Assembly: GCA_038322815.1 (NCBI GenBank)
Contig: JBBQGG010000001.1
Span: 50,703-114,702 of the forward strand
Direction of reading: 5' to 3'
DNA length: 64,000 bases
From: PALSA-1296 sp038322815
GTDB taxonomy: Bacteria > Bacteroidota > Ignavibacteria > Palsa-1295
Positions 25,896-34,054 of the stretch are shown here, in pieces (within the stretch, counting starts at the first letter, position 1; every line of letters begins with the position of its first letter). A program made the translations under genes and the position numbers. The notes beneath the pieces are model-generated. The model worked only from the letters and a program-made list of their open reading frames with translations. It made no database searches and was not told where the DNA came from.

Positions 25896-27818
25896 TTAGA
25901 CTTTATCTAAAAATTCCTCTACCTTCGATCTCACTTCATGTGGAGTGAATGGTAGGCCTTCCACTTTATTAATACCGATCGCATCAATAAGATATACATC
26001 ACGGATAATGCGGCGAAGCTGACCAAGATTGAGTTCAGGAATAATAACTTTTTCATAGTTCTTCAAGATATCACCAAGATCCGGAGGAAGTGGGTTAAGC
26101 CATCTTAGATGTGCCATCGAAACTCCTCTATCGGCAAGCTGCTCCTGAGCACTAAGAACAGCACCGTAGGTACCGCCCCAACTTAGCAGTAGAATCTTTC
26201 CGCTCTTTGCTCCATGCAACTCTGTTGGAGCAACATCTTTCTGAATACCCGTCACTTTTTCCTGTCGGAGGCGAACCATGAAATCATGGTTATGTGGCTC
26301 GTAATTTACATTGCCGGTATTATGCTGTTTTTCCAAACCGCCGATACGATGCTCTAAACCTTCGACTCCCGGAATTGCCCAGGGACGTGCATTATCTTCA
26401 TCACGTTCGTATGGCAAGAAATCTTTGCCTTCTGTAGCTTTCAATCGCTGTTTCGATTTGATTTCGGGCATTTTATCGACATCGGGAATAAGCCAAGGCT
26501 CTGCACCATTTGCGATATATCCATCGGAAAGCATTATCACCGGCACCATATATTTCAATGCGATCTGCGTTGCTTCAAATGCCGTATTAAAGCAATCTAC
26601 GGGGCTTTTGGCAGCGATCACAGCAACGGGACTTTCGCCGTTTCTGCCATATAAGGCTTGCATTAAGTCTGCCTGTTCAGTCTTTGTCGGAAGACCTGTC
26701 GATGGTCCGCCGCGTTGAACGTCAACGACGATAAGCGGAAGCTCTGTCATGACTGCAAGTCCTAATGCTTCAGCTTTTAATGCCAAGCCGGGACCGGAAG
26801 TTGTCGTAATTCCGATTGCACCGGCATACGAAGCGCCGATAGCAGAACAAATTCCGGCAATCTCATCTTCAGCCTGAAACGTCTTGACTCCGAAATTTTT
26901 ATACTTCGATAGTTCATGTAAAATATCGGATGCAGGAGTAATAGGATATGATCCAAGAAAAAGATCAAGCCCTGATTTCACTGATGCTGCAACAAAACCA
27001 AGAGCTGTTGCTTCGTTACCCATCACGTTACGGTATTTACCTGGTTTGAATTGTGCAGGCTTTACTTCATACCGAGCTGAAAATAATTCTGCTGTTTCAC
27101 CGAGATAATATCCGGCTTTCAACGCTCGTAAATTTGCCTCGTAAACTTGTTCGTTCTTTCCGAACTTTGCTTTTAACCATTCGAAAGTTGGTTCGAGAGG
27201 ACGGTTATAGAGCCAATAGACTAATCCCAGAGCCACCATATTCTTCGATCTGGCGCCTTCTTTCGAACCCATCTTTAGATATTTTACTGCATCGAGGGTA
27301 ATTCTCGTCAGCGGAAATTTGTAAACCGTAAAACCCGAGAGCGTATCATCATCAAGAGGATTGACATCGTAATGAGCAAGCTTCAAATTCTTTTCATCGA
27401 AGGCATTTTCATTTAAGATAATTACGGCTCCGGGCTTGAGATCATGCAAATTGACTTTCAAAGCAGCGGGATTCATGGCAACAAGGACGTCAGGATTATC
27501 GCCGGGCGTATGAATTTCCTTAGAAGAAAAATGGATCTGGAATCCCGAGACTCCATAAAGGGTACCGATAGGGGCACGAATTTCAGCAGGATAATCAGGA
27601 AGCGTAGAAAGATCGTTGCCGACAAGTGCCGTCGTATTAGTGAACTGCGTTCCGGTAAGTTGCATACCATCTCCGGAATCTCCGGCAAAACGGATCGTAA
27701 CATCTTCCTTGATCTCAATAGGTACTTTCGGGCGCTGCCCGATAGATTCCGGCGCTGCATGACCATTTGTGCCATTCGTCGCCGTTGCAATTCCCGCTAC
27801 TTCCGCTTCATTTGCCAT
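25896..27818 (-). CDS. korA: 2-oxoacid:ferredoxin oxidoreductase, fused gamma-alpha subunit
   Basis: 640 residues. The gamma domain comes first (about 35-220: EDVTIRFAGDSGDGMQLTG, PAEIRAPIGTLYGVSGFQI, NPAALKVNL). The pyrimidine-binding alpha domain follows (MGNEATALGFVAASVKSGLD, SYPITPASDILHELSK, TTTSGPGLALKAEALGLAVM, VDVQRGGPSTGLPTKTEQAD), then the C-terminal core domain with WGGTYGAVL. This is the 2-oxoglutarate-type (KorA) layout; with KorB it makes 2-oxoacyl-CoA reversibly using ferredoxin. The catalytic TPP-binding beta subunit (korB), normally next door, is not adjacent on either side. The first 30 residues are a low-complexity Ala/Asn/Gly extension. Confidence 0.92.
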   Translation of the reverse strand: MANEAEVAGIATATNGTNGHAAPESIGQRPKVPIEIKEDVTIRFAGDSGDGMQLTGTQFTNTTALVGNDLSTLPDYPAEIRAPIGTLYGVSGFQIHFSSKEIHTPGDNPDVLVAMNPAALKVNLHDLKPGAVIILNENAFDEKNLKLAHYDVNPLDDDTLSGFTVYKFPLTRITLDAVKYLKMGSKEGARSKNMVALGLVYWLYNRPLEPTFEWLKAKFGKNEQVYEANLRALKAGYYLGETAELFSARYEVKPAQFKPGKYRNVMGNEATALGFVAASVKSGLDLFLGSYPITPASDILHELSKYKNFGVKTFQAEDEIAGICSAIGASYAGAIGITTTSGPGLALKAEALGLAVMTELPLIVVDVQRGGPSTGLPTKTEQADLMQALYGRNGESPVAVIAAKSPVDCFNTAFEATQIALKYMVPVIMLSDGYIANGAEPWLIPDVDKMPEIKSKQRLKATEGKDFLPYERDEDNARPWAIPGVEGLEHRIGGLEKQHNTGNVNYEPHNHDFMVRLRQEKVTGIQKDVAPTELHGAKSGKILLLSWGGTYGAVLSAQEQLADRGVSMAHLRWLNPLPPDLGDILKNYEKVIIPELNLGQLRRIIRDVYLIDAIGINKVEGLPFTPHEVRSKVEEFLDKV

Positions 27819-27836
27819 GATATAATCTTCCTAATA

Positions 27837-27860
27837 GTAGGACAGGCGCTGCTGCCTGTC
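27837..27860. repeat. GTAG-family hairpin upstream of korA
   Basis: GTAG is followed by the perfect stem GACAGGC-GCTGCT-GCCTGTC. The preceding TAATAGTAGG matches the flank of the element at 2379-2433. It lies 18 bases upstream of the korA ATG. Confidence 0.5.
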
Positions 27861-27944
27861 AATAATTAATATAATTCTTTCGCTATATTGATAGCAAGAT
27901 GTAAACAGCAAAATAAAGTAAGGGGTTCGAATATTCTATAGCAG

Positions 27945-27995
27945 TCATTGTGAGGAGGACTTCAGTCCGACGAAGCAATTCACTTTAGGCGAGGA
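27945..27995. repeat. Partial copy of the GTGTCATTGCRAGG repeat
   Basis: GTCATTGTGAGGAGGACTTC, then AGTCCGACGAAGCAATTC, matches the left part of the repeat at 13931-14069, including the inner GACGAAGCAAT. The right terminus is not found, so this copy is truncated or decayed. Confidence 0.5.
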
Positions 27996-28045
27996 AGAAG
28001 CCACAACCATTTGATGGGCTCAAAAAAAGAGAGGGAGTATTCTTC

Positions 28046-31000
28046 TTATTTCGTAATAACAAATCTTCCGTGGATATTGGAAGAAGATGAAATTTCCTGC
28101 AGTATATACATATAACAGCCTCCGGCAAGATTACTGCCGTCAATCGAGAATTGATATTTTCCGGGATCCGACACGACTAATTCTTTTGCATCGACCATCC
28201 TTCCTAATTGATCATAAATTTTCATTCCGATAAGACCGGATATATTCGATGTGAACGGAATAATTGCTTGAAAATTATTATGTTCGGAGACGGGATTTGG
28301 ATAAACTGCATCGGCAAATATTTTTATGTTTTTTCCAAGCTGCATAAATTTAACCAGTGTCGAATCTCCACAATGGTAAGCAAGTTTATATACAAGGCTT
28401 GCCGAGAGTATTCCCAAGTCACATTTTGCATACAGTGTATCGCCGCCATTAAGCTGCACATCAGATAGATCGAATGTTGTGGTGATCGAGTCCGTCAGAC
28501 TTACGTAAAATTTAAATTCTAGAACCGGTTTTAAAGAATCTATTTCCAGAGTCGGCAATCCCTGCAAGAAAATACGAATCGTAGAATGCTTTGGTGTACC
28601 CAGTTGCGGACCTGCAATATATCTGGCGTTAGGCACTAAGGCGTTAATGCCTGAGGGAGCAGGAAGAAGAGTAAGCAGATCGCTATTGAAATGCAGAGTA
28701 AAGGCAGCATCGCGAAGTCCTTTCCCATGAACGTTTTGCTGAGGGATCAACTGAACCGTAAATGTATCACCTGCATAAAAAACATTATGTGTAGGAAGCA
28801 CACTTAATGTCAGCGTATCTGTTGGTATGATTCGGGCAAGAATCGTTACTATTCTGATTGGTCGTGTATCTGATACTGAGGTTATTGTTATTGTCCCGGT
28901 AATGGCTTCTGCCTGGTAAGGATCGAAGTGAAATGGAATGCGGCTAGATTGATTCGAGATAAGCGGACTTAGACCCGGCGGAACAGTAATTTTGAAATTA
29001 CCCTGCCCCTGAATATTGATACTCAGGATATCAAGAAGATCGCATCCAAGATTTTGAATATGAACTGCTGAATCACGGAAATCGCAAAGCTTCATTGTTC
29101 CGAGGTCGATCGTATCATGATCAAGAGAAAGTATCCTTGATCCATAACCGACGGTCAGAAAATATGAGATCAACGTATCATGGAGCGTATTATCTTTGGC
29201 AATACGGTAAGTTACATGCAGCTTTCCGCTAAAGTTACCGAGATCTTTTGGTGTAACCTTTACGGTAATACCGATATTTTTCCCATTATTAATTGAAACA
29301 GGTAAACTTGATCCGAGTGTTAACGAAATATCAGGCGTCAGATTACCGGTCAGCTGCGCACTCGTTATTGTTATTGAATCACATCCGGGATTGGAAAGAG
29401 TGAAACGAAAAATCGTATCAGGATCGCATCGTGTAAGCTTTAAGTTAAAAAGTGTGTCCGTCGGCTCTGTCGAAACAAGTTTTGCAGCAGTGAAATATCC
29501 TGAGCCTTTAAGAATGATCTGTTTCGTCTGAGGTTCACCAAGAGCAGTAAATGAGAGAGTTACTATGTCCCTTACCTTTTGTTGAGCATTCGGCGAAAAA
29601 CGTACATGCACAAAACCTGTACCGCCAGGTGGAATGGGTGAGGTATACAGAGGTGTCCCTACCAAAGAGAAAACCAAGTTATTCTGAAGTGTTGCATCGG
29701 TAATGACTATCTCAACACAGCCATTGTTTTTAATCGGAATAAGTGAATCTTTCGTCTCACAAGTAGAAAGCAATCCGAAATCAACAGAATCCGGCAATGA
29801 GTAGGAGGCTTTTGCAGAAACTACTGCAGCGATATTGATGATCGTATCTTTTCCGATGCCCTGATGTCTGAGTTTAAGCAGAAGATTCGAGGAGTAACTT
29901 CCTGCTAAACTTAGATTTAGCCGGACAATAAACGTGTCTATCCTCGATGGTGGTATTCCAAGCGGAAGTTGCAGCGGATTCCCTTTGGAATCAAGGACTA
30001 CATAATATTGCGGAGCGCTTCCGCTGGCATTTAATAGAAAGAGTGTGTCACATCCGTTATTACGAATTATGAACGTCGTATCATGTGGCAGGCAATAAGG
30101 AATAGTATTAAAATTTAAGTTTGTCGGTGCAACATCGGCAAGAGGTGATTCGCCCACTGCGTGAACGGAGATCGTCACGGTTGTATCAAATGTCTTCCCC
30201 AGTATTTTGGAAAAATATTTAATCTTCACTTTGATCGTAACCGTCGTATCGCTATGGAATAACTTGAACGGCTGCCAGGTAAAACGAATCGAATCTTTTG
30301 CATTTGGTGCCAGCAGAAGCGGGAAGCTCGGCATTACTGTCACCTTCAACGCTCCGCTTGAAATAATAGCTGAAGTAGTATCGAGAAGTTCAGCAGAAAG
30401 AATACTATCTTCGATACAGTAAAGGTTTTGGATCTGCAGTGAGGCATCACTTGTCGAGCATATTGGACCGGAGAAAACAATCGGATCTCCGAATATCTGC
30501 GGAGCAATAGGCGGCTCCTGTACCTGCCCATCCCCACCATCGCGGGTTTTCCAGACATTACCCCTTGCATCGAATGCATAGATAATTCCTCCGTTACAGC
30601 CTGTGACGATAAAACGAGTATCCCGATCGTTGCCAGGACCTCCGACATATTTCCATGTTAACCCCTTATCTATAGTTCGATACATCCCTAGAACAAATGG
30701 GGCTTTATTAACGCTACGATCTGTATCGGTCTGCACATAAAGCATCTCTCCAAAACCTGCAATATGTCCGGTCGAATAAAAATTAACACCATTAGAAGAT
30801 AGAGGTGCAACAGTAGTCCATGTCGCGCCATAATTTGCTGAACGCATTAATTGCGTTGAAGTTCTACCTGCAATTGGATCACCTTCGGCAGCAGTATAAA
30901 ATATTGATGTGCCCTTCACACCATAAATGCTCCATGCTTCTCTTCGAATAATCGGGTTGATCTGCGTCCAAGTTTTGCCTCCATCCAAGGTACTCATCCA

Positions 31001-31567
31001 GCCGCCTTTTACAGTGTCGGTAAAACATGTCACTACTCCATGAGAAGCATCGACGAAATCAATGCCATTATTGAGTTTCATCTGTCCGTTAGCAAATGTG
31101 TTTCCGCCATCAGTGGAAATTTTAGCGAAAGAATTTCCATAGATATCTCTGCTCAGCCCTATGATCGCCGAAGGTGTTTCAAATACATTATTATATTGAC
31201 CAATGGGACCTTTGACCTTCCAGGTTAACCCGCCGTCCGTAGTTATCCAAAGACATTGCTTCGTATCAAAATCCTCGATCGCTGCCCAGCCGCGCAAGGC
31301 ATCCGTCATAAAAATTTGCGTGATGTAACCGCTTGTAAAACCGCCCGGTATGATTGTTTTAACCCAGTTTTTACCACCATCTGTTGTTTTATAAATACCA
31401 TCGGAACCGCTTGACCCTATAAAGCCCACAAACTCATTAAAGAAAAAACCTGAATGCGCTCCACTTGTGCTGAGAACCAAATTCCACGTTGCAAAAACAG
31501 GTATAGCAGAAAAAAGGACAATAAATGCCGTGATGGCAGTGAATGCAATAAGGCGACGCTGCTTCAT
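28046..31567 (-). CDS. Giant T9SS cargo: Asp-box propeller, ASH-type repeats, cohesin-like domain
   Basis: 1173 residues with a signal peptide ending PVFATWN. Residues about 50-350 carry Asp-boxes of a YCF48/BNR propeller (YKTTDGGKNWV, WITTDGGLTWK, MSTLDGGKTWT, YRTIDKGLTWK, WKTRDGGDG). Residues about 360-890 hold four or more choice-of-anchor D/ASH-like beta domains (NLNFNTIPYCL, SVDFGLLSTCETKDSL, TIDLGTMKLCDFRDSAVHI). A cohesin-like segment follows (FYAGDTFTVQLIPQQ, AAFTLHFNSDLLTLLP). The end is a T9SS type A domain (ADAVYPNPVSEHNNF, KIYDQLGRMVDAKEL, NLAGGCYMYIL, RFVITK). It is a surface or secreted protein of unknown ligand and follows ffh on the same strand. Confidence 0.88.
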   Translation of the reverse strand: MKQRRLIAFTAITAFIVLFSAIPVFATWNLVLSTSGAHSGFFFNEFVGFIGSSGSDGIYKTTDGGKNWVKTIIPGGFTSGYITQIFMTDALRGWAAIEDFDTKQCLWITTDGGLTWKVKGPIGQYNNVFETPSAIIGLSRDIYGNSFAKISTDGGNTFANGQMKLNNGIDFVDASHGVVTCFTDTVKGGWMSTLDGGKTWTQINPIIRREAWSIYGVKGTSIFYTAAEGDPIAGRTSTQLMRSANYGATWTTVAPLSSNGVNFYSTGHIAGFGEMLYVQTDTDRSVNKAPFVLGMYRTIDKGLTWKYVGGPGNDRDTRFIVTGCNGGIIYAFDARGNVWKTRDGGDGQVQEPPIAPQIFGDPIVFSGPICSTSDASLQIQNLYCIEDSILSAELLDTTSAIISSGALKVTVMPSFPLLLAPNAKDSIRFTWQPFKLFHSDTTVTIKVKIKYFSKILGKTFDTTVTISVHAVGESPLADVAPTNLNFNTIPYCLPHDTTFIIRNNGCDTLFLLNASGSAPQYYVVLDSKGNPLQLPLGIPPSRIDTFIVRLNLSLAGSYSSNLLLKLRHQGIGKDTIINIAAVVSAKASYSLPDSVDFGLLSTCETKDSLIPIKNNGCVEIVITDATLQNNLVFSLVGTPLYTSPIPPGGTGFVHVRFSPNAQQKVRDIVTLSFTALGEPQTKQIILKGSGYFTAAKLVSTEPTDTLFNLKLTRCDPDTIFRFTLSNPGCDSITITSAQLTGNLTPDISLTLGSSLPVSINNGKNIGITVKVTPKDLGNFSGKLHVTYRIAKDNTLHDTLISYFLTVGYGSRILSLDHDTIDLGTMKLCDFRDSAVHIQNLGCDLLDILSINIQGQGNFKITVPPGLSPLISNQSSRIPFHFDPYQAEAITGTITITSVSDTRPIRIVTILARIIPTDTLTLSVLPTHNVFYAGDTFTVQLIPQQNVHGKGLRDAAFTLHFNSDLLTLLPAPSGINALVPNARYIAGPQLGTPKHSTIRIFLQGLPTLEIDSLKPVLEFKFYVSLTDSITTTFDLSDVQLNGGDTLYAKCDLGILSASLVYKLAYHCGDSTLVKFMQLGKNIKIFADAVYPNPVSEHNNFQAIIPFTSNISGLIGMKIYDQLGRMVDAKELVVSDPGKYQFSIDGSNLAGGCYMYILQEISSSSNIHGRFVITK

Positions 31568-31568
31568 A

Positions 31569-31596
31569 ATAGTTGTTATGTCATAGTTGTTATGTC
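31569..31596. repeat. Perfect 14-bp tandem duplication before a start codon
   Basis: ATAGTTGTTATGTC occurs twice without a gap and ends two bases before the ATG at 31567. It occupies the expected ribosome-binding/leader position of the giant cargo gene. It may be a recent slippage product or a paired binding site. Confidence 0.7.
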
Positions 31597-31641
31597 GCGA
31601 GCCAAAAATTAAGATAAAGCTCTACTATATAACTCCGAAAA

Positions 31642-31665
31642 GGAGGAAAAGTTACACTTTTCCCC
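31642..31665 (-). terminator. Possible terminator of ffh
   Basis: On the minus strand GGAAAAG pairs with CTTTTCC around TGTAA, about 50 bases after the ffh stop. The following bases (TCCTTTTCGG) are only weakly T-rich. Confidence 0.4.
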
Positions 31666-31712
31666 ACTAATTTTTATACTGACGAACAGCTTAGACTAAT
31701 AACAAATGACTG

Positions 31713-33056
31713 CTACTGCGGCATAGGGATATTCGCCATCATATCTCTCATCTGCTTGGAGACCTTTCCTTTGGAGAGCTTTTTCATCATCTTCTGCATT
31801 TCAGTAAATTGCTTGATGAGGCGATTGATCTCAACGACTGATGTCCCAGATCCTCCCGCTATGCGCTCGCGGCGCGAAGCATTGAGGACTTGCGGGTAGC
31901 GGCGCTCATCTTTGGTCATGGAAGTAATGATCGCTTCAATGCGGTCGAACGATTTCTCGTCAATATTCGCATCTTTAATAGCAGCTTTATTCACACCGGG
32001 AATGTAGCCCATAAGGTCTTTTATCGAACCCATCTTTTTGATCTGCAGAAGCTGTTCGCGGAAATCATCAAGAGTGAATTCATTCTTGCGAAGTTTATCT
32101 TCCACTGATCTTGCATCTTCCTCGGAAATTTGTGCCTGTGCTTTTTCAACAAGAGTAACAATATCCCCCATTCCGAGAATGCGCGAAGCCATACGGTCAG
32201 GGTAAAAAGCTTCGAGCGCATCAAGTTTCTCTCCTGTTGAAATAAATTTGATCGGCTCTTCAACTACTGAACGGATCGATAGGGCCGCTCCGCCGCGAGC
32301 ATCGCCATCCATTTTCGTAAGGACAACACCGTCGAATTTTAAATGGTCATGAAATGCCTTAGCAGTATTGACGGCATCCTGCCCTGTCATTGCATCGCAG
32401 ACAAAAAGGATTTCGTGAGGTTTAACTTTCGCTTTAATATCAGCGACCTCTTTCATCATCACTTCATCGATCGATAGGCGTCCTGCAGTATCGATGATGA
32501 CAACGTCATACCCTTTTGACCGCGCTTCTTTAACACCTGCTTCGGCGATCTTTACCGCATTCTTTTCTCCGTCAATTGTAAAAACCGGAACATCGATCTG
32601 CGAGCCGAGCAGTTGTAACTGCTCAATAGCTGCAGGTCGGTAAATATCTGCGGCAATAAGAAATGCGCGTTTGTTGCGATTCTTTAATAAATTTGCAAGC
32701 TTTGCAGTGAATGTGGTTTTTCCGGATCCCTGCAAACCGCAGATCATGAGAATTGTCGGAAGCTCGGGAGAAAAATTTATATCCTGTGCAGGTCCGCCCA
32801 TCATCTCCACGAGTTCATCGTAGAGTATTTTAATAAATTGCTGTTCAGGATTAACGGATTTGAGGACTTCAGCGCCTAAAGCTTTTTCTTGAACGTCATC
32901 GACGAACTTCTTGGCAACCTTGTAGTTAACGTCTGCATCAAGAAGCGCGCGGCGGACTTCGCGAACAGCTTCGTTTACATTACTTTCCGTCAGTCTTGCC
33001 TGACCACGAATTTTCTTATATAAGCCTTCAAATTTCGAACTGAGATCTTCAAACAT
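31713..33056 (-). CDS. ffh: Signal recognition particle GTPase Ffh (SRP54)
   Basis: 447 residues. It binds signal sequences as they leave the ribosome, together with SRP RNA, and hands them to FtsY. The N domain is residues 1-85. The G domain shows GLQGSGKTTFTAKLA (near 105), VIIDTAGRLSIDE (near 187), TKMDGDARGGAALS (near 245) and FISTGEKLDALE. The M domain has FDDFREQLLQIKKMGSIKDL-like sequence (TLDDFREQLLQIKKMGS), SMTKDERRYPQVLNASRRER and IAGGSGTSV, the RNA-binding motif. It lies downstream of tRNA-Glu on the same strand. No SRP RNA was recognised nearby. Confidence 0.98.
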   Translation of the reverse strand: MFEDLSSKFEGLYKKIRGQARLTESNVNEAVREVRRALLDADVNYKVAKKFVDDVQEKALGAEVLKSVNPEQQFIKILYDELVEMMGGPAQDINFSPELPTILMICGLQGSGKTTFTAKLANLLKNRNKRAFLIAADIYRPAAIEQLQLLGSQIDVPVFTIDGEKNAVKIAEAGVKEARSKGYDVVIIDTAGRLSIDEVMMKEVADIKAKVKPHEILFVCDAMTGQDAVNTAKAFHDHLKFDGVVLTKMDGDARGGAALSIRSVVEEPIKFISTGEKLDALEAFYPDRMASRILGMGDIVTLVEKAQAQISEEDARSVEDKLRKNEFTLDDFREQLLQIKKMGSIKDLMGYIPGVNKAAIKDANIDEKSFDRIEAIITSMTKDERRYPQVLNASRRERIAGGSGTSVVEINRLIKQFTEMQKMMKKLSKGKVSKQMRDMMANIPMPQ

Positions 33057-33083
33057 AGTAATCTTTATTCCTATTTTGTAAAC

Positions 33084-33112
33084 AAAAAAGCCGCATTGGT
33101 ATTAGCGGCTTT
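33084..33112 (-). terminator. Rho-independent terminator of tRNA-Glu
   Basis: On the minus strand, ten bases after the tRNA 3' end, AAAGCCGC pairs with GCGGCTTT around a 10-base loop, followed by TTTTTTG. It separates the tRNA from ffh. Confidence 0.85.
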
Positions 33113-33121
33113 CCAATCTTG

Positions 33122-33193
33122 TGACCCCTACGGGACTCGAACCCGTGCAGCCACCGTGAAAGGGTGGTGACCTAACCATTAGTCGAAGGGGCC
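33122..33193 (-). tRNA. tRNA-Glu (anticodon TTC)
   Basis: 72 bases on the minus strand. The acceptor GGCCCCT pairs with AGGGGTC (one G-U), the discriminator is A, and CCA is not encoded. The anticodon stem CCACC/GGTGG holds the loop CTTTCAC, giving TTC. The T-arm is ACGGGTTCGAGTCCCGT. Confidence 0.95.
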
Positions 33194-33261
33194 TTTTTTT
33201 CGAGCAATTCGCTCTAAAAATGCGGCTTTATAACAATCCGAAAGCTGGTACGTTCCAAATC

Positions 33262-33459
33262 TTACGCAGCAACAACTTCTCGGGTACCATCGTCTTTATA
33301 ACGATAGGTTGTTGCAGCTTCTTCATCTTTTGTTTTTTTGTGGGATCCGTCGCAAAAAGGTTGATTCTTTGATAACTCACACATACAAATAAAAACACTC
33401 TTTTCATTCGGCGGAACCTCATGTGGTCCCTGCGCATCTTTAATTACTATCCTTGCCAT
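33262..33459 (-). CDS. CDGSH-type iron-sulfur domain protein
   Basis: 65 residues. The CDGSH signature is complete: CMCELSKNQPFCDGSH (about 26-41), three Cys and one His for a [2Fe-2S] cluster. It is preceded by the usual small beta segment and followed by a short tail (TTYRYKDDGTREVVAA). Such single-domain proteins are cytoplasmic and are thought to transfer or sense Fe-S clusters or redox state; the partner is unknown. It lies 13 bases after rdgB, in an apparent radA-rdgB-CDGSH operon. Confidence 0.93.
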   Translation of the reverse strand: MARIVIKDAQGPHEVPPNEKSVFICMCELSKNQPFCDGSHKKTKDEEAATTYRYKDDGTREVVAA

Positions 33460-33472
33460 AATTTTTCTTCAC

Positions 33473-34054
33473 CTATACATTTAATTTAAAAGAACTTAGA
33501 AATAATTCCATTGCCCGAGAGCGATGACTCAGAGCATTTTTTTCAAATGTATCCATCTGAGAAAATGTCCGCATCTTTGCATCATCAAGCGGCATAAAAA
33601 CAGGATCATATCCGAATCCGTTCGTACCTAATGCTTCTTCTGAGATCATGCCTTTTACTTCGCCTCGAAAAAAATGCTCCCTTCCTTTTTCATCAATAAA
33701 ACAAATTACGGTTATAAACTTTGCGCTTCGATCAGCTTTGTCCTTTAGTGCAATGAGAAGTTTCTGGCAGTTATCCTCATACGTTGCATTTTCACCGGCA
33801 TATCGCGCTGTATAGACTCCCGGAGCACCATCAAGAGCATCAACTTCAAGACCTGTATCATCAGCAAAAGTTGGCTGATGCAACGTTTCAAAAACAAATC
33901 GGGCTTTTATTAAAGCATTTTCTTCAAGAGTATTGCCGGTTTCAGGAATTTCCGGAAAATTATCGGGGAGTACTTCTATTTCGAAAGCATCGCCAACGAG
34001 TGCGAGAAGTTCTTTCCGTTTATGGAGATTATGCGTTGCAAGAATTATTTTCAT
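33473..34054 (-). CDS. rdgB: XTP/dITP diphosphatase (RdgB/HAM1 family)
   Basis: 193 residues. It hydrolyses deaminated purine triphosphates to keep them out of DNA. Seen: the start MKIILATHNLHKRKEL, ETGNTLEENALIKARFVFE (about 40-58), ADDTGLEVDALDGAPGVYTARYAG (about 64-87, with the catalytic Asp), GFGYDPVFMP (about 146) and a final SHRSRAMELF. All conserved motifs are intact. Its start codon overlaps the radA stop by four bases, so the two genes are translationally coupled. Confidence 0.97.
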   Translation of the reverse strand: MKIILATHNLHKRKELLALVGDAFEIEVLPDNFPEIPETGNTLEENALIKARFVFETLHQPTFADDTGLEVDALDGAPGVYTARYAGENATYEDNCQKLLIALKDKADRSAKFITVICFIDEKGREHFFRGEVKGMISEEALGTNGFGYDPVFMPLDDAKMRTFSQMDTFEKNALSHRSRAMELFLSSFKLNV

